64,000 nucleotides of DNA from Platynereis dumerilii (Eukaryota > Annelida > Polychaeta > Phyllodocida > Nereididae): positions 26,715,910-26,779,909 of the forward strand of contig JAPTHN010000004.1 in the NCBI GenBank assembly GCA_026936325.1. Direction: 5' to 3'. The notes beneath the pieces are model-generated. The model saw nothing but the letters and a program-made list of their open reading frames with translations, was not told the DNA's origin and did not search any database. This document shows, piece by piece, positions 22,877-35,850 of this stretch. Within the stretch, counting starts at the first letter, position 1, and each line of letters begins with the position of its first letter. Made by a program: the position numbers and the translations under genes.

Positions 22877-23375
22877 ATTGGGCATAAGAAAGGATGAATT
22901 TTATGGATTAGATAGATTGCACTACCCGGAGAATCTATCCTAGGTTTGATATGTCAAATTATCATAAATTGACGTAACGCTTCCAGATTCAACAATGTCT
23001 AGAGACTCAAGATCGATTCACATCTTCACAGCCAATTTTGGAACTTAATATTAAGGAATCACACTCAATCTTTACATCAATCAGCATGATAGCCATACAG
23101 ATCTGGATCTATCCGGAAGTGATAACTTTCTGGGCCTTACGGTTGAGCTTCAGCGGCCATTTTCCTTAAAGTTTGGAAATTAAACATGAATAAATTACAT
23201 GAAGTTGTGCTGATTGGTTCAGTATCGGGAGTGGTTTGCTGTTCTTAGCAGAGGCTGTGCTGGAGTGGATTGCATGAATAATATGGATAGAATACAAAGA
23301 TTAAACAAATAGCTTACACTGATTAAACTACATAGTTGGATAGATAGATTGCAGATTTATCAAAAGGGTTTGGTG
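22877..23375. other. Unassigned spacer
   Basis: AT-rich, no gene or repeat recognised. It does not obviously continue the LINE cut by the preceding element. Confidence 0.35.
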
Positions 23376-24269
23376 CCGTAATATGGGGTGAATAGGGACA
23401 CTGGGGTGAATCGGGACAAGCCAGGAAATTATTTTTGTCTTCAAAAAGCTACAACTTCTACTCGTTGCAGAAAGTTGATTTTTGGCACGTTTTTAGTATA
23501 TATTCCAATAATGATTCATATACATTTTCATGATTCTACCTGCAGGAGGCTAGGAGCTGCAGCACCTCAAACATTGCCCTGCAGAATTTACATTTTCACA
23601 AACTGGTCAAAACTTTGCTTGTACCACTAAAACTATAAAAGCTACACACACGAAATTCTCACAAAACTTGAAGTATATAGTTGTGGCCAATTACGCAAAA
23701 AATCATAAACTTAGGTTTATTTGCACGAACTATATTCAACAGACATTAATGCATTGTCACTTTTAGAGTTATTTTAGAGTAATTTTCAGCCCCCTGTAAT
23801 ATCTCATGAAACGAAATCAGTGATATAATGTCATAAATATAATGTTGGATGGGGTACTACCATGCTGAAAAATTATTTTTATTTTGTATAAATGCTATTG
23901 GAGTGTCAATCTATGCCAAAATTGTGATAAATATGCACTTTTGGAAACTGATGAAAAATTAAGTGAGATAACATCAAATAAAAGCCGGAAAATGAAGAAT
24001 ATATATATAGTCCAAATCGATTTAAACAGTTTTAAGAGACCAGGAGAGTTACTGAGATGTGATATTTAGTCTGTTCAGTCATGGGTTCGGATCCAAATGA
24101 ATGACACAGTTACAGAACTTGCCCAAAAGACCTTACCATTTTTCAATATAGCTTATTTTCATGGATTTTGGGTTTGAATTGTTGAAATTGGCATCATTTG
24201 TTGTATAAATCAATTAAACAGGGTTTGGAGTACAATTAAGTTAGTTAGATAAGTCTCTGTCCCAATTCA

Positions 24270-25471
24270 GATCGAGGCACAGTAGGGTGAAGACATGTTT
24301 TTTAAAAAGCTGAACACAGACATACCATGAAATAGACGTTTTAATATGGATACAGACAACACAAAAATGTGAAAATTGTTGCAGATGAAGACAATACACC
24401 AGGCAACATGGACATAGCAACAGTAAATTTTTGACATGTGTGTGCACTGCAGAAAATTTGATTGAAAAGACACCCCCAGAGAACACACAAATTTACAGAA
24501 GTGAGAGTGAGGCTCCTGCGAGACCAGAACGAGGCTCAATGGTCAAGACAAGTGAAACTATGGGCTACCAGACGCAATTGGAGCTGTTAACTGGCATGAT
24601 CAAAGAAATGAAAGTATATTTTGATGGACAAATGGACCAAGTACTCAGAAAATTAGAAAACAGTCAAGACGAAAATATTAAATTGTGCCGAACAGTTACA
24701 CATTTAACAAAAGAAGTTGAAAAACAGAAAATAGAGCTACGAAACCTGAAAGGTATTTCACGATCCTCTAAAAATATCCATCAAGAACAAAATTTGAATT
24801 TTAATGACACAAAGAACCTGGATGAAAATAGACCTACATTTACATACCAGTGTAACCAGGGACATTAAAAAAAATCATCAGAAAATAGTGCTGTAAACAA
24901 AGGAAAATGTAACAACTTGATTATAACAGGAATTGAATGCGCCAGACAATTGAAGAAACATGGCCATATAAAATCCACATGGACAAAGGAAGGTAGAATA
25001 TTTTATAAGAAAGATATCAATGTCGAACCAAAAGAATTAAAAGAAGGACACCTGCTTAAACTTAATGACAGAAATGATGTGCACGAACACCCAAACTGTG
25101 AAGAAAAGCAAACCAAAGCTGAAGCTGAATGTACTCATGTAAATAAAAGCACAATAACACAGATGAATCAAGAAATAGATATTATGGAAGACGGTGACAT
25201 TAGAGAAGATATTTTGAAGACAGTACAAGAAATAATAGAAAAAATCAAGCAATCAAGATAACCCCACACATCAAATTAATATCATTTGGAATCAATATCA
25301 CAATTTTCGCATCTCAAAAATTTATGATTATTCATATATATTTTTCTATATATTATTTATTTATATTTTTTTTTACATTTTCAAATTTGTAAAATTGGAT
25401 CATTTTCCCATCAGCGGCAAACATATTGCCTTCGGGAAAATTACCAATAAATCAATCAATCAATCAATTCA
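24270..25471 (+). mobile_element. ORF1-only LINE derivative with (AATC)n tail
   Basis: A short element with an ORF1-like reading frame, a 3' UTR and a tail of four to five AATC units. The last 60 bases can fold: TTTTCCC pairs with GGGAAAA, and GGCAA pairs with TTGCC. Such a stem plus short tandem tail is the usual 3' recognition signal of CR1/L2-type LINEs. There is no endonuclease or RT, so it would depend on a partner. The 5' boundary is uncertain. Confidence 0.6.
24431..25261 (+). pseudogene. LINE ORF1-like coiled-coil protein
   Basis: About 276 codons in one frame with a single in-frame stop at 24866-24868. The first part has a coiled-coil-like stretch of heptads (LELLTGMIKEMKVYF to KQKIELRNL). 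The second part, with GIECARQLKKHG and GRIFYKKDIN, resembles the C-terminal domain of L1 ORF1/baculovirus FP-like proteins that bind nucleic acid. The final part is acidic and lysine rich. No CCHC knuckle is visible. It is recognised by general pattern only. Confidence 0.5.
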
Positions 25472-25744
25472 CCCCAAAGTGAGGGGTGAATAGGGACAGT
25501 GGTTTTTTCAGCCTGAGTGCTAGAAAAATATAGGTATCAGTTAATGCTCTCAGGGATAGTTAAATCTACGGTCTGGACATAATTTGAGACTATACTAAGA
25601 TTTATTGGAGGTTTTGTGCCCATGTCATGGCAGGAAAAGGGCCAAATCTGTCCCTATTCACCCCATATTACGGTAAGCGAGAGCAATAGGATGCAATTTG
25701 GCACTTGCGTTACAATTTTTGACATGGTCCAACATGTCCAGGAG

Positions 25745-25960
25745 GGGTTAGGGTCAGCTCAGTTGGTAATGCACTAGGTTGCCAATCACTGGGCCCCGAA
25801 TTGTGTTGGAAAGGAGTTTCAATCATCCTTTGTGCTTAATTGCTGTGTCTTCACCTGTAATTAACCCACATAAATACAGGACTTAAAGCCCAAATTGTCT
25901 ATCCATTGGTCCAAAATATCTATGCCAATCAGACGTGGGATTTCAGCTCTTTGCAAAGGC
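25745..25960 (+). mobile_element. tRNA-derived SINE, degenerate
   Basis: The sequence has an A-box-like GGTCAGCTCAGTTGG and, about 55 bases on, a B-box-like AGGAGTTTCAATC. It then continues into unrelated sequence. The spacing fits a RNA polymerase III promoter of a tRNA-derived SINE. It is too degenerate to be a tRNA gene. Confidence 0.45.
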
Positions 25961-26879
25961 TAGATTGATAAATTAAGTTTTTAATTTTGGCAGTCTTCAA
26001 GTTAGCCGGTAGTGGTATACAAATTTACAGGTGTATAGGCCAGCATATTAGTGACAGATAGATTGATAGAGAGATATGGTGAGTACAGTCCTCTAAGTGC
26101 AGCTCTGGGCGCTCATGAGAGTTGATTGATGAGATGGTAGAGAGAGCAGAAGTCCTCACATGCTTCACATTTACACTATGCGAGAGATCCTTTAATTGCC
26201 CAACAGACATAACACTGAAACAAGCGATTGCCAATTTTAATGTCTCATGCAAGCAACATCTAGCTGGGGTTTTGCTCATGAAGGTCCGCTGGTTCCCCAC
26301 GTGGGGTTTCGATGCGAGTTAAAACCTTCAAAGCAACAAAACAGAGTAACAGACATACTTGCTGATATTTTAGAACATGTGAAATTGATAAAAGGTGGAA
26401 TAATTTTACTCTAAAGTTAACATTACAATCATAAAGTGGCCAACCAGCAGCAACAATATTTTTGTCTTTGGTGGGTCTCCTCATCACCTGTATTTACAAC
26501 TCGTCTCATGTCATTATCATACTCTATACCTTTTTAATAATAATACAATGTTTTTCAATAATAATGCAAGTCATAAGTCTTGCTTCGCCTGGAAATCCCA
26601 ATTTTTTCTAATTTTTTACAAATTATCATAAGAAAAAGAATAAAATATTCATAATTTCTTCTTTTTGGCATCACCACTGCATTGGGCATATTGAAAAATA
26701 TATAATTTGACACAAAAATGATAAAAATCTAATAAGCTGTTGGAGAGTTATGCCAAATTAGACACATTGATTAGTGAATACTGATATGTGATGCTGTGAC
26801 GTCACAATTATCACTTGACCAGTCATGGAAATGGGAATATCTTCATCACTAAATGTCACACAGCAACAAATAAGACAAA
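25961..26879. other. No gene recognised
   Basis: AT-rich spacer. The short open frames on both strands have no supporting features. Confidence 0.35.
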
Positions 26880-27930
26880 TCTGCTTCAGATACAGGATTC
26901 ATACTGGGCACCCTTTGAGCCAGTGTAATTCTCTATAAAATGACACCATGGGGACCGATGGGCCATCCCATGGGGTCCAATGGACCGTGTTAATAACTTG
27001 CCAAAAGGTGGATAAAGAATTTGAAATGTGACTCCAAGATGTTTTTGTTGATCCATCTGAGAGAATAGGACAATAAGACATAGGAAAAATATAGATATGC
27101 CAAGATTTTACACTTTGAAAAAAAGCTAAGTTTTCACCAATGTCATGGTTTACATTTTTTGTAGTTACATTAAATCTACTGAGATGATATTTTAGCAGTA
27201 CATGGATAGATGTATCAGAAATTGTATTAGAGTATTCCCTAATGATTGGATCATTGGTCATCAAGCAGAAAACAATTATTTGTTATTTGGTCGACACAAA
27301 AGTTTAGCTACCACCATGACCATCAAAATCTTGCCTAATACCTCAAAATTTGTTGATGGACATTAAAAAAGAAGTTTTTTTTTTCTCCATCAATAAATCA
27401 TTTCTATCAACCATTTAGATTATTAGGAAAAAGTAAAATTTTCGATTGATCACTGTACTAGTATGCCACCTGCAGGAGAAATGTGGAATCAAAACAGTGG
27501 CCACATGCCAGTACGCCACCTATAGAAAATCTCAAGAAATAGTTGCCCATCGGTCCCCATGTTGGGTGGCCCATCGTTCCCCAAAAGCTTTCAGAATAGT
27601 AAACCCCCCTTTCTTGGTCAAATATGGTTCAATGTGTAAATTGCCACCTATACATAGGGAAAATCGTCATAGGAAATATATCGCCCCGAGTGTACACACA
27701 TTTGAGACTTTAAACTTTTTCTGAATTGAGTAAAAAGTACTTTAGATGTTGAAAATTTCATTGTACCCCCTAAACGCTTGTGCTATAACTTATCGATCAG
27801 TCATCTATATGGTATTCATGGATGTGATAAGCAATACTAAAAATGTAAATTAGAAGTTAAGAATCGTTTTTGATGTGGACTTAAGAGGATGGCCTGTTGG
27901 TCCATGGCCTATCGGTCCCCATTTTTCCCC
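26880..27930. mobile_element. GGGGACC iteron family (F1), copy 2, inverted
   Basis: It is the reverse complement of the element at 37982-39478 over most of its length. The right end has CGGTCCCCATTTTTCCCC followed by TA. Iterons GGGGACCGATGGGCCA and GGTCCATGGCCTATCGGTCC occur near both ends (26.95, 27.54 and 27.90 kb). The left end is truncated at a CAGATTTG word, losing about 60 bp relative to the other copies. Confidence 0.75.
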
Positions 27931-27932
27931 TA

Positions 27933-30201
27933 CACTCTTGCTTATTACCAAAACATGCAGTAACATGTGTTTGTTACACTCTGTAAACTACTTTTCTGCA
28001 AAACTTGCCTAACGTGAACATGATGGTTATGGAAATAGAAGATTAATTTTTTCTCATTAATGAGAATGTGATACACCAAAATCTTAACATTACTCAAAAT
28101 TCTCCCAATAGAATTTTTATTTTTTGTCTTGAAATATTTTCCTGACCTTCCTCTACAATGGTGCGCTTTTATTCTTCGGGCTTCATTTCAAAAATCCTAA
28201 ACTTATATGTTGATTCTTGATTTGAGAAGCTGGAGTACATGATGCCCTGACAAAAATTTTAAAAATTTGGATTTATGACACTTAAAAAGTGCACAATCTC
28301 AATTTTTCACATGCATTACACATAAGCAGGCTTGTCTCGAAGAGATTTTTTTATATGCTTGGAGTTTGATCCACTATACATAAATTAGTTTTCTGGTGAT
28401 TGCATATAGTTTAACCTAAGCAATTATTACTCACCTCAATAGCTGCAAAATTAAATGTGTTGCTCTGCTGTTTCTATATATCAGAATGATTCAATCGACA
28501 GCTGACTTCCTCATATTATCGAGACATTATATTTTCATCTTCCTGGTGTGACAAATGATGGTTGGGAATGGTTTTAATGTTTTTTTTGGTACAATTTTAT
28601 TTAAAATATCTTAATTTCCTTTTGTTTAAGTATTTTCAATGCAGCTTGCTCTTGGTACTTCATGTGGCATAAATGCACAGACTGAGTGGGCGTTGTCTAA
28701 AGGACATATAAGTGCTATTCAAGAAGGTTTGAAAATTTTGTTGGCACGACTAAAATCGATGACCACTCACTTTGATGCTCACTGTGAGGCCAAATCCTGC
28801 TCAAAAACCCCCCACTAATGAACATGAAAGCAGATAACATATTTCATATCTATGCCAAATTGCAATAATCTCTGATGCTTCTTTTGAAGTGAACATGAAA
28901 GCAGATAACATATTTTTAATCTATGCCAAATTGAAATAATCTCTGGTGTTCACTTTTGAAGTGGTTGCAGCCCTATATGTATATGTTCAGTAGGTTCAAT
29001 GTTCAGAAGGTCCGTTGTTCAGAAGACCAATGTTCAGAATTTCGCCCTTTTTTTAAGGACAGTACTTCTGGAAATTTACCCCAGTGCCGTCCCCATTGTG
29101 TCAGATGCTTTCCATAGATGTGGAATTTTATGAAACAAATTAAATTTCATAATAATAAAAATAATTTACTTCTTTATTCTGACTTCAGAAATTACAATTT
29201 TTCTAATCATAAACACATCAAGCGAAACCCGATCAAGCAACATAAAAGTCACATATTTAATTTTAATTTTGTCATGAATGTTTAATTTGGTGTGTGCCCA
29301 ACACTTCCAGACACTTTGGTGGATTTACTATCATATGATTGACAATATAGGATCAGAACTGATCATATGCTTAAATTTCTACTTATTCAGTATTTTGCCT
29401 CACAGCTATTATGCAACATTATTCCATTCAACAATTTCTATCAGAACACCTCCAAATACATACTAACTATAATTCCTGACATTTTGGTGAAGATTGAGCA
29501 AGTATTTGCTTTGTTATCATTGGTCAAAATTATAGCACCATAGTGAAGCATGGCTGCTGAGTGAAAACGGCTATGGCTGTATGAGTGCAAATAATATACA
29601 GTTATCGTACAGTACCGAGTGCAATATTAGTCACCGAGGTGCCATAAAAACTGATATTGCACGAAGTGCTGTGCAATAACTGTTATATCATACGGTTCTT
29701 TTTTGTGGTAAAGGCAAAGAAATGTGAAATTGTGATGTCTAAACTTAGTTTGTGTTTCTTTAGACCCACACCTTTAAAATGTATCTCGTCATGAATCAAT
29801 AAGTATTTCATGGACAATTTTTTTTTTCATATATGTTAAACATAACGTGCACAAGGCACTTTAAAGTGGACCTTGTGGCATGCAGTGAGAATTTGCCATT
29901 AAATCATAATATGAGATAATAGTGAGACTTAGTTATATGTTCCCCCATGGGCCAAAATTGAAATAGGAAATGCATACAGGAATTTTTTTTGTCTTTTGTT
30001 AAGTGATAATTGCTAGAGATACCGTTGTTTCTGTACAATTGCATTTGAAAATGGTTTCTTTATTTTGTAAGGATTTGCTTAATTAAAATAACAATGTGTC
30101 AGCTGATGGGTGATTCACTGACCCAAGTTTAAGTGCAGTGCACAAAAGAATACTTGTAACCATTTTCATCTGTAGCATTTGTGTATTCTTAATATAATCT
30201 A
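27933..30201. other. AT-rich spacer with small repeats
   Basis: No gene. A 70-bp segment with GAACATGAAAGCAGATAAC occurs twice in tandem (about 28818-28960). A run of GTTCAGAAGG-type words lies at 28.99-29.04 kb. A palindromic block lies at 29.60-29.70 kb. Confidence 0.4.
29605..29695. repeat. Palindromic repeat, also at 61.7 kb
   Basis: GTGCAATATTAGTCACC pairs around a short centre with ATATTGCACGAAG-type sequence. The block GTGCCATAAAAA plus TGATATTGCAC recurs inverted at 61712-61775. Confidence 0.55.
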
Positions 30202-30617
30202 CAGTCAGCACAGAAATTATTTGCACACTTTGATTTTTCATCATATTTCACAGAAAAATGGCAGTATGACGAAACGAACTGCCCTATGTTTTAGAGTAGT
30301 GTTAATAGGTTAGGATCCCATACATTTCATTTTTTAACAAAATTCATTTTCTTAGAAATTGTGAAAAAACTGAATTTTGAAAACCAAAAAATATTTGCAC
30401 ACTTCAGCCGACAGCCAGAAACTGATTTTTTAATTGTGAAACTAAACTTTTTCTATGGAAATAATGTTGTTTATGGTATCTTTAGCTCATTTACATCAAT
30501 CAGACATCATTTGGGGTTCACAGGTGGGATTACAGGTGTTACCCAGGGAAAGCACTCAATCCCATGTTCTTTTTCTATGTATGGCTATAGAAATTTGGCT
30601 AGAAACAAGCAACTCAC

Positions 30618-31813
30618 CAGTGGCGGAGCTATGGGGGGGCCTGGGGGGGCCAGGGCCCCCCCAAATGGATAAGTGGCCCCCCACCGGCCCCCCTATTTGA
30701 GATTTGAAAATTTTGAAAAAATTATTGGAGCAGCAACAGTCGCTGGAACACATCCATCTAAAGTTTTGGCCTTCGCTGACGCTCACTTATACCTAATTCT
30801 AGCCCTTTGAAAAGTTCTGAGACATTTGATAATTTGTGATATCCTTATTTGAATATATCTAGCAATATGTGTACTGCAGGCAAACCTTTTAGGGGGTGAG
30901 CAACATTTTCCCCGAATATCAGGATCTAGATTTGGAAATATTCCAAAAGAAATCTCTTTGAAACTATTGATTGTTAATTATGTTTATTCAATATTTATTC
31001 AATTATCTCTCCAAATTGTTTTGCCTTTTTGCCCGAATCTTAGTGTTTTCCAAACTTTTTGGGGGAGGGTGACTACTCCCCCTTCCAGTATGCCTATGTA
31101 TCTAGAGATTCCCTGCAACATCTATAATCAGGGTGTTTTGAGGAAATCTTTCTGTCACCATTGCTCAGTTAAAGAAATAATGCTTCTTTGAAAGTTTTCT
31201 AATTAGACTAATCTGATTTACCCGTGTGATTTGTACAAAGTGCTCTATTTTTCATATGTGCATGGAATTTCCCTACCTTTTCGATATTTCTGTCATTTTC
31301 ACAAATTGCTACTACCTTTTAGTCCCATTTGAGGAGTTAGGTAGATTTCCATCAAAAGGACTTTCATAAATTTTTGATTTAGATCTAAGTATAAAAAAGG
31401 GGGCTTTCTTAGCAGGAATATACTCAAAACTTGCAAAGATAGTTACGAAAAAAAAAGAGGACCATTTCACTCCAAAAGATACTCTTTGTGACTCATGATA
31501 ATTTATGAGATGTCATTGTCATACTTTTAATATCGGAACCATAGAATCTGTTTCATTATTTTTTGATAAGTCAAAACTGATTTTAGTATGAGTATGAGAT
31601 GTATGGTCATTTTCTTTATCAGTCACAAAAGATAAGATGGTCAACATTGCTAAGTCATTCGTAAAGAAGGCTTGTAACTGTTACGCTGTGTCAATTTTTA
31701 TCCATGTAATGCCGCAAAAAATTTGGAAAAATTCTGCGAAAGGTTGGCCCCCCTAGTTCAGACCCTGGCCCCCCCTTGGCCCCCCCACTCATGGATTTCT
31801 GGCTACGCCACTG
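30618..31813. mobile_element. hAT-like element with perfect 8-bp target duplication
   Basis: The ends are CAGTGGCGGAGCTATGG and GGCTACGCCACTG. The 8-bp duplication CAACTCAC flanks it exactly (30610-30617 and 31814-31821). G-rich GGGGGGGCC runs lie just inside both ends. It is 1196 bp and non-coding. It is nested in the TA-flanked element and is the better-preserved relative of the copy at 8001-11480. Confidence 0.85.
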
Positions 31814-31949
31814 CAACTCACCTGGAACTGAGTAGTAAACTCCATACTTGTGTCTTTTTGTCGAAAAAAGTAATTTGGCAGGTATTGGTAGCTAATTGTG
31901 TTCTACATGAGCTTACATGCAACCACAAAATGCCAGAAAAACAGTAATA

Positions 31950-32058
31950 CCCTATCAGCATGCCTCGGCGGTCCAACGTCGGCCCAAAGCTGGTCCGATG
32001 CTGCTGACATCGGACTGACGCTGGGCCAATGTTGGACCGCCGAGGCATGCTGACAGGG
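31950..32058. mobile_element. GC-rich palindromic MITE
   Basis: A 109-bp near-palindrome. CAGCATGCCTCGGCGGTCC at the left pairs with its complement at the right, with repeated GGTCCAACGTCGGCCC-type words in each arm. Its GC content stands out from the surroundings. It is probably a hairpin transposon. Confidence 0.65.
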
Positions 32059-33128
32059 ACAAGTAGAATCAAACTGAAAAAATCTTAATTACAGGACTCA
32101 ATTTTGCCCCTGGGGACTGTTTTGATTGTAAGCTTTGAAAAATAGGTTGTAATAATTTTGGAGAAAGTCAGCTGAGATAATTAAGACAAGTCATTTTGGA
32201 ATTTTGCACTATATCATTACCATCATGCAACCTACAACAAGTGTTGCTTCATAGGGTACCCCCATGGAGGACCTCAATGAGTGAAAAATTTCACAATAAT
32301 GGGTTTCCTTTGTAAAAATGAGCTTTGAACAATGAAAAATATTCACTATCATAATAATTTAGGCCATAATTATTGTATAGCCAAGCTTGAGTGGATCTTA
32401 ATAATCGATGCATGACAATGCATTCAATATGCCACACTTCCAATATGCTAAAATCTAATAATAACCTAATTTGTAAGCAAATATTAATAAAAACAACTCT
32501 AAATATTCTTTCTTAATGACTATTGATAAGCCAGTGGTTTTAAAATAACCTGTCAGTGGCAAATTATCAGTTGTATCTCAGCACAAAATCACCAAGAGCC
32601 TTTTTTGGGAATTTCCTGGTGAGATATTGAACATAGTTCTTCACAAGAACCTGCATAGTTTATCTTCTTCTCACAATTTGACTATTTCAAAGGACTTTAC
32701 AGACCAATTTCATGACAATTGCTATTTTTAAGTAATTTTTTATACCTAAATGTAGAGGAAAAACATGGGAATGGGTGTACTCCTTGAGTAACACCTGTAA
32801 TCCCACCTGTGAACCCCAGATAATGTCTGATTGATGTAAATGAGCTAAAGATACCATAAACAACAGTAGTTCCAAAGAAAATGTTGAGTATCATCATTAA
32901 AAATTCAGTTTCTGGCAGTTGGCTGAAGTGTGCAAATATTTTTTGGTTTTCAAAATTCAGTTTTTTCACATTTTCCAAGAAAATGAATTTTGTTGAAAAA
33001 TGAATGCATGGGATCCTAACCTACCAACACTGCTCTAAAATATTGGACAGTTTTTTTAACACACTGGCATTTTTCTGTGAAATATGATGAAAAATCAAAG
33101 TGTGCAAATAATTTCTGTGTTGACTGTA

Positions 33129-34519
33129 AATATAAAAGTGCTAACTTTCTAGGCTCCATGTCTCAAGCATAACTCTATCACAATTCTCTGCACACCTATC
33201 GAACTTTGCATGTGTAACATCATTGACATTTACTTTGTTTTGCAATAGTCACTGTACTTCAACAATTCCTAATTGCTATGAAATCCACCTTCATTTAACA
33301 CCGTCTGCACCAATATTTCACCAATGTCCATAAATGGCTCATAGGCTTTCTGCCAAGCTCCCCAGGTGGCAACATAGGTCAGCCATTCCAGACAACACAT
33401 GCAGCTGCTGCCACCACAGCATGGCTCATGAATACAAATTGTATTACTTCTCAACACCAAATTTGCATGAACAAAATATACTATGTTTTCTAATTATAAT
33501 CAGTTTTTTGCAAATTAATTACTCAAAGGCCTCAACTGTTTATATAACACTGTCACCCTTTATGCTCATCAGTACCACACTGCGATTTCCACAGGCACAC
33601 AACCCAGTCTAAGCTGCTAAGGGGCTCAAACAACCGCTTGCAACGGGTTTTCTAGTAAGTTATATTACATGAGACAATCCATAAATTATGTTGATATCAG
33701 TCTTACATCCCACATGTCATTATTCCTTGTCCTCCTTGCCTGTGCCAGCTATGATTGCGCAACTGCTGCTCAGTGACCCGTGAAATTAGCTGCCTGCTGC
33801 AGGGGGATTCCTTATTTGGGGAACCCCCTTTGGGAATGCATATGATGTCATTTATTGCTATAACATTTGGGTTGAATGCATTTCCCTTGCTAGAGAGTTT
33901 ACTATGGGATTAACATGTACCAAAAGTTGATCACTTCACGTGGAGGCCTAGTATCACATGATACATGGTAAATGGCATTAGGATTGAAGAGAGTGGGCAG
34001 CAGAAACTTGACCCAGAAGGTTTGGCAGAATTTCATTGTCATAAGCGGCTCCTCTTATACTAAGAGGTCCACTAAAAACCAATGATAGATCAACTATTTA
34101 TATCATAATTTACTTTTTCAGGTCAAAACAACATTATTATCACTGAAAAAAACATCAAAAACTTACCACCCAGCATTTTGTGGTGAGTATAGGTTACAAA
34201 AGAGGTTAATATGAGAATGTAGAAGTATTGGATTGATGATACATTTCTGAAGGAAGATATGACAAAAAATTGAAGACCACTCCAGGGGGGTGTATACTTC
34301 TGCAACCCACTGTTGGGAAGCCACCATAATGCAATTAGTAACTATTCCCCCTTTTGCAACTGGCATTTATGTGTGTAATTCAGATGCAAAAATATTAATT
34401 TCCAAAAGAATCCTTTCATGTTCCAGGAACACCAGGTGGAACATCTATCTGCTTTATCATAGTAGTAGTATAGAACATTGTTCTGGAGCAACCTCCTGTG
34501 GAATATTAGAGCATGAGAG
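33129..34519. other. No gene supported
   Basis: The minus-strand frame at 33460-33269 (containing EPCCGGSS and WGAWQKAYEPF) has a protein-like composition and is followed by a stop, but no family or second exon is seen. The rest is AT-rich spacer. Confidence 0.3.
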
Positions 34520-35850
34520 AAATATGTTTAATAATATGTTGAATATATGTTTATTGCATAAAAACAAAACATGGGTAAAAACAAAGGGGGGTTAGAGTTG
34601 GGAAACATAAATACTCCCCCTACCAACAATACTGTTCAACAAGTTAACTTTTCTTTTAAATGTTTTCATATTTCTAGAACATACAATGTCATCAGTTAAG
34701 TTATTCCAAAAAGGTACAATCCTGTTAACCCAGAAAAACTTCCTTATGTTAGTTCTACTGTAGTACATGAACAAATGCTTACTATGCCCTCTTGATCTAT
34801 TAACAAATGAATAATATTCCTGTACATCAACACAAGTCACATTGTTTATAACTTTATAGACATTGTTAAATCTGAACAGATGCGTCTATTTTCTAGAGTT
34901 TTTATATTAAGAAAGGTTAACCTCTCTAAGTATGGCATATTGTTTTGACAAATACGCCTAGTGTAGTATCTCTGGACACTTTCAATCCTGTCTATATTTG
35001 TCTTAAGATGCGGAGACCATACTTGACACGCATATTCCAACTGAGGTCTTACATAACATGTGTACATTTTAGAATAAAAATCACAGTCGTGACCCGTAAA
35101 AGTTGTAAATATATTACGAATCACAAAATACGCCTTCTTAACAACATTTGAACACTGCATTGTAAACTTAAGATTGGACTGGATAATAACACCAACATCT
35201 TTAATATGATTAACCTTTTCAACTCTAATACCATTCAAAACATAATCAAAATCTACTTTTTTATTACCTATAGTCAGAACTTTGGTTTTTTCAGGGTTCA
35301 AAGTCATTTGCCACATATCAGCCCATTTGGAGACATTGTTAAGATCAGTTTGTAATTTTAAACAATCACTTTCAGCTTTAATCGATTTGTAAATTTTCGT
35401 ATCGTCAGCATAAATACTTATTTTGCAATTTTCAACAACTTCAGGGAGGTCAGCAGAATAAATAAGAAACAAAATGGGGCCTAAGACAGTGCCCTGTGGC
35501 ACACCAGACTCTACACACAAGGGTGGGGACAAAGAATTATTGATCTTGACTTGTTGGACTCTATTAACCAGGAAGCTCTCCAACCATTTATAAGCCGAGC
35601 CTTGAATACCATATTTATCCAGTTTGTGTAGAAGTTTACTATGGCAGACAGTGTCAAAACACTTGGAGTAATCCAAATATATAATATCTGTATTGAGTTT
35701 CTTGTCAAAATTTAAAGACCAGTTGTTCAGACATTCGAGCATATTTGTAATTGTCGATTTCTTAGGGTGAACAGCACCAATGTAGTCCCAGTCCATCCTC
35801 CAACAGGTACACTGTGCAGGAGGGTGGTCCCAGTCATATTTATGCAAAAG
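34520..35850 (-). mobile_element. CR1/Jockey-type LINE, 5' truncated, RT well preserved
   Basis: The minus-strand frame 35847-34846 encodes most of an RT: STITNMLECLNNW, YLDYSKCFDTVCHSKLL, SGVPQGTVLGPILFLIYSADL, the catalytic SIYADDTKIY, NPEKTKVLTI and a C-terminal region with YVRPQLEYACQVW. A second frame, 34840-34592, continues with the typical ending RTNIRKFFWVNRIVPFWNNL. A 3' UTR with AATAAA follows. One frameshift separates the two frames near 34843. The endonuclease is missing by 5' truncation. Confidence 0.9.

Larger units (their letters stand above)
23376..25673. mobile_element. Iteron element F3 with nested LINE
   Basis: The ends are CCGTAATATGGGGTGAAT and its complement, 25 bases matching perfectly. 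The right flank is TA and the left TG. The motif GGGTGAATAGGGACA occurs at the left end, again just inside it as GGGTGAATCGGGACA, near 25.48 kb in direct orientation and at the right end inverted. No transposase. An ORF1-only LINE fills much of the interior. Confidence 0.75.
30202..33126. mobile_element. TA-flanked element with ~420-bp inverted repeats
   Basis: It starts CAGTCAGCACAGAAATTA and ends TAATTTCTGTGTTGACTG, with TA on both outer flanks. The arms (about 30202-30600 and 32710-33126) match well, for example TTTGCACACTTTGATTTT. Target and ends fit the Tc1/mariner superfamily. The middle holds a nested hAT-like element and a GC-rich palindrome, and otherwise no transposase. Confidence 0.75.

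Noticed and set aside
33269-33460. Minus-strand frame with EPCCGGSS and WGAWQKAYEPF as a possible terminal exon
   Set aside because: The composition looks protein-like, but I found no convincing acceptor, no further exon and no family, so it is not listed as a gene.
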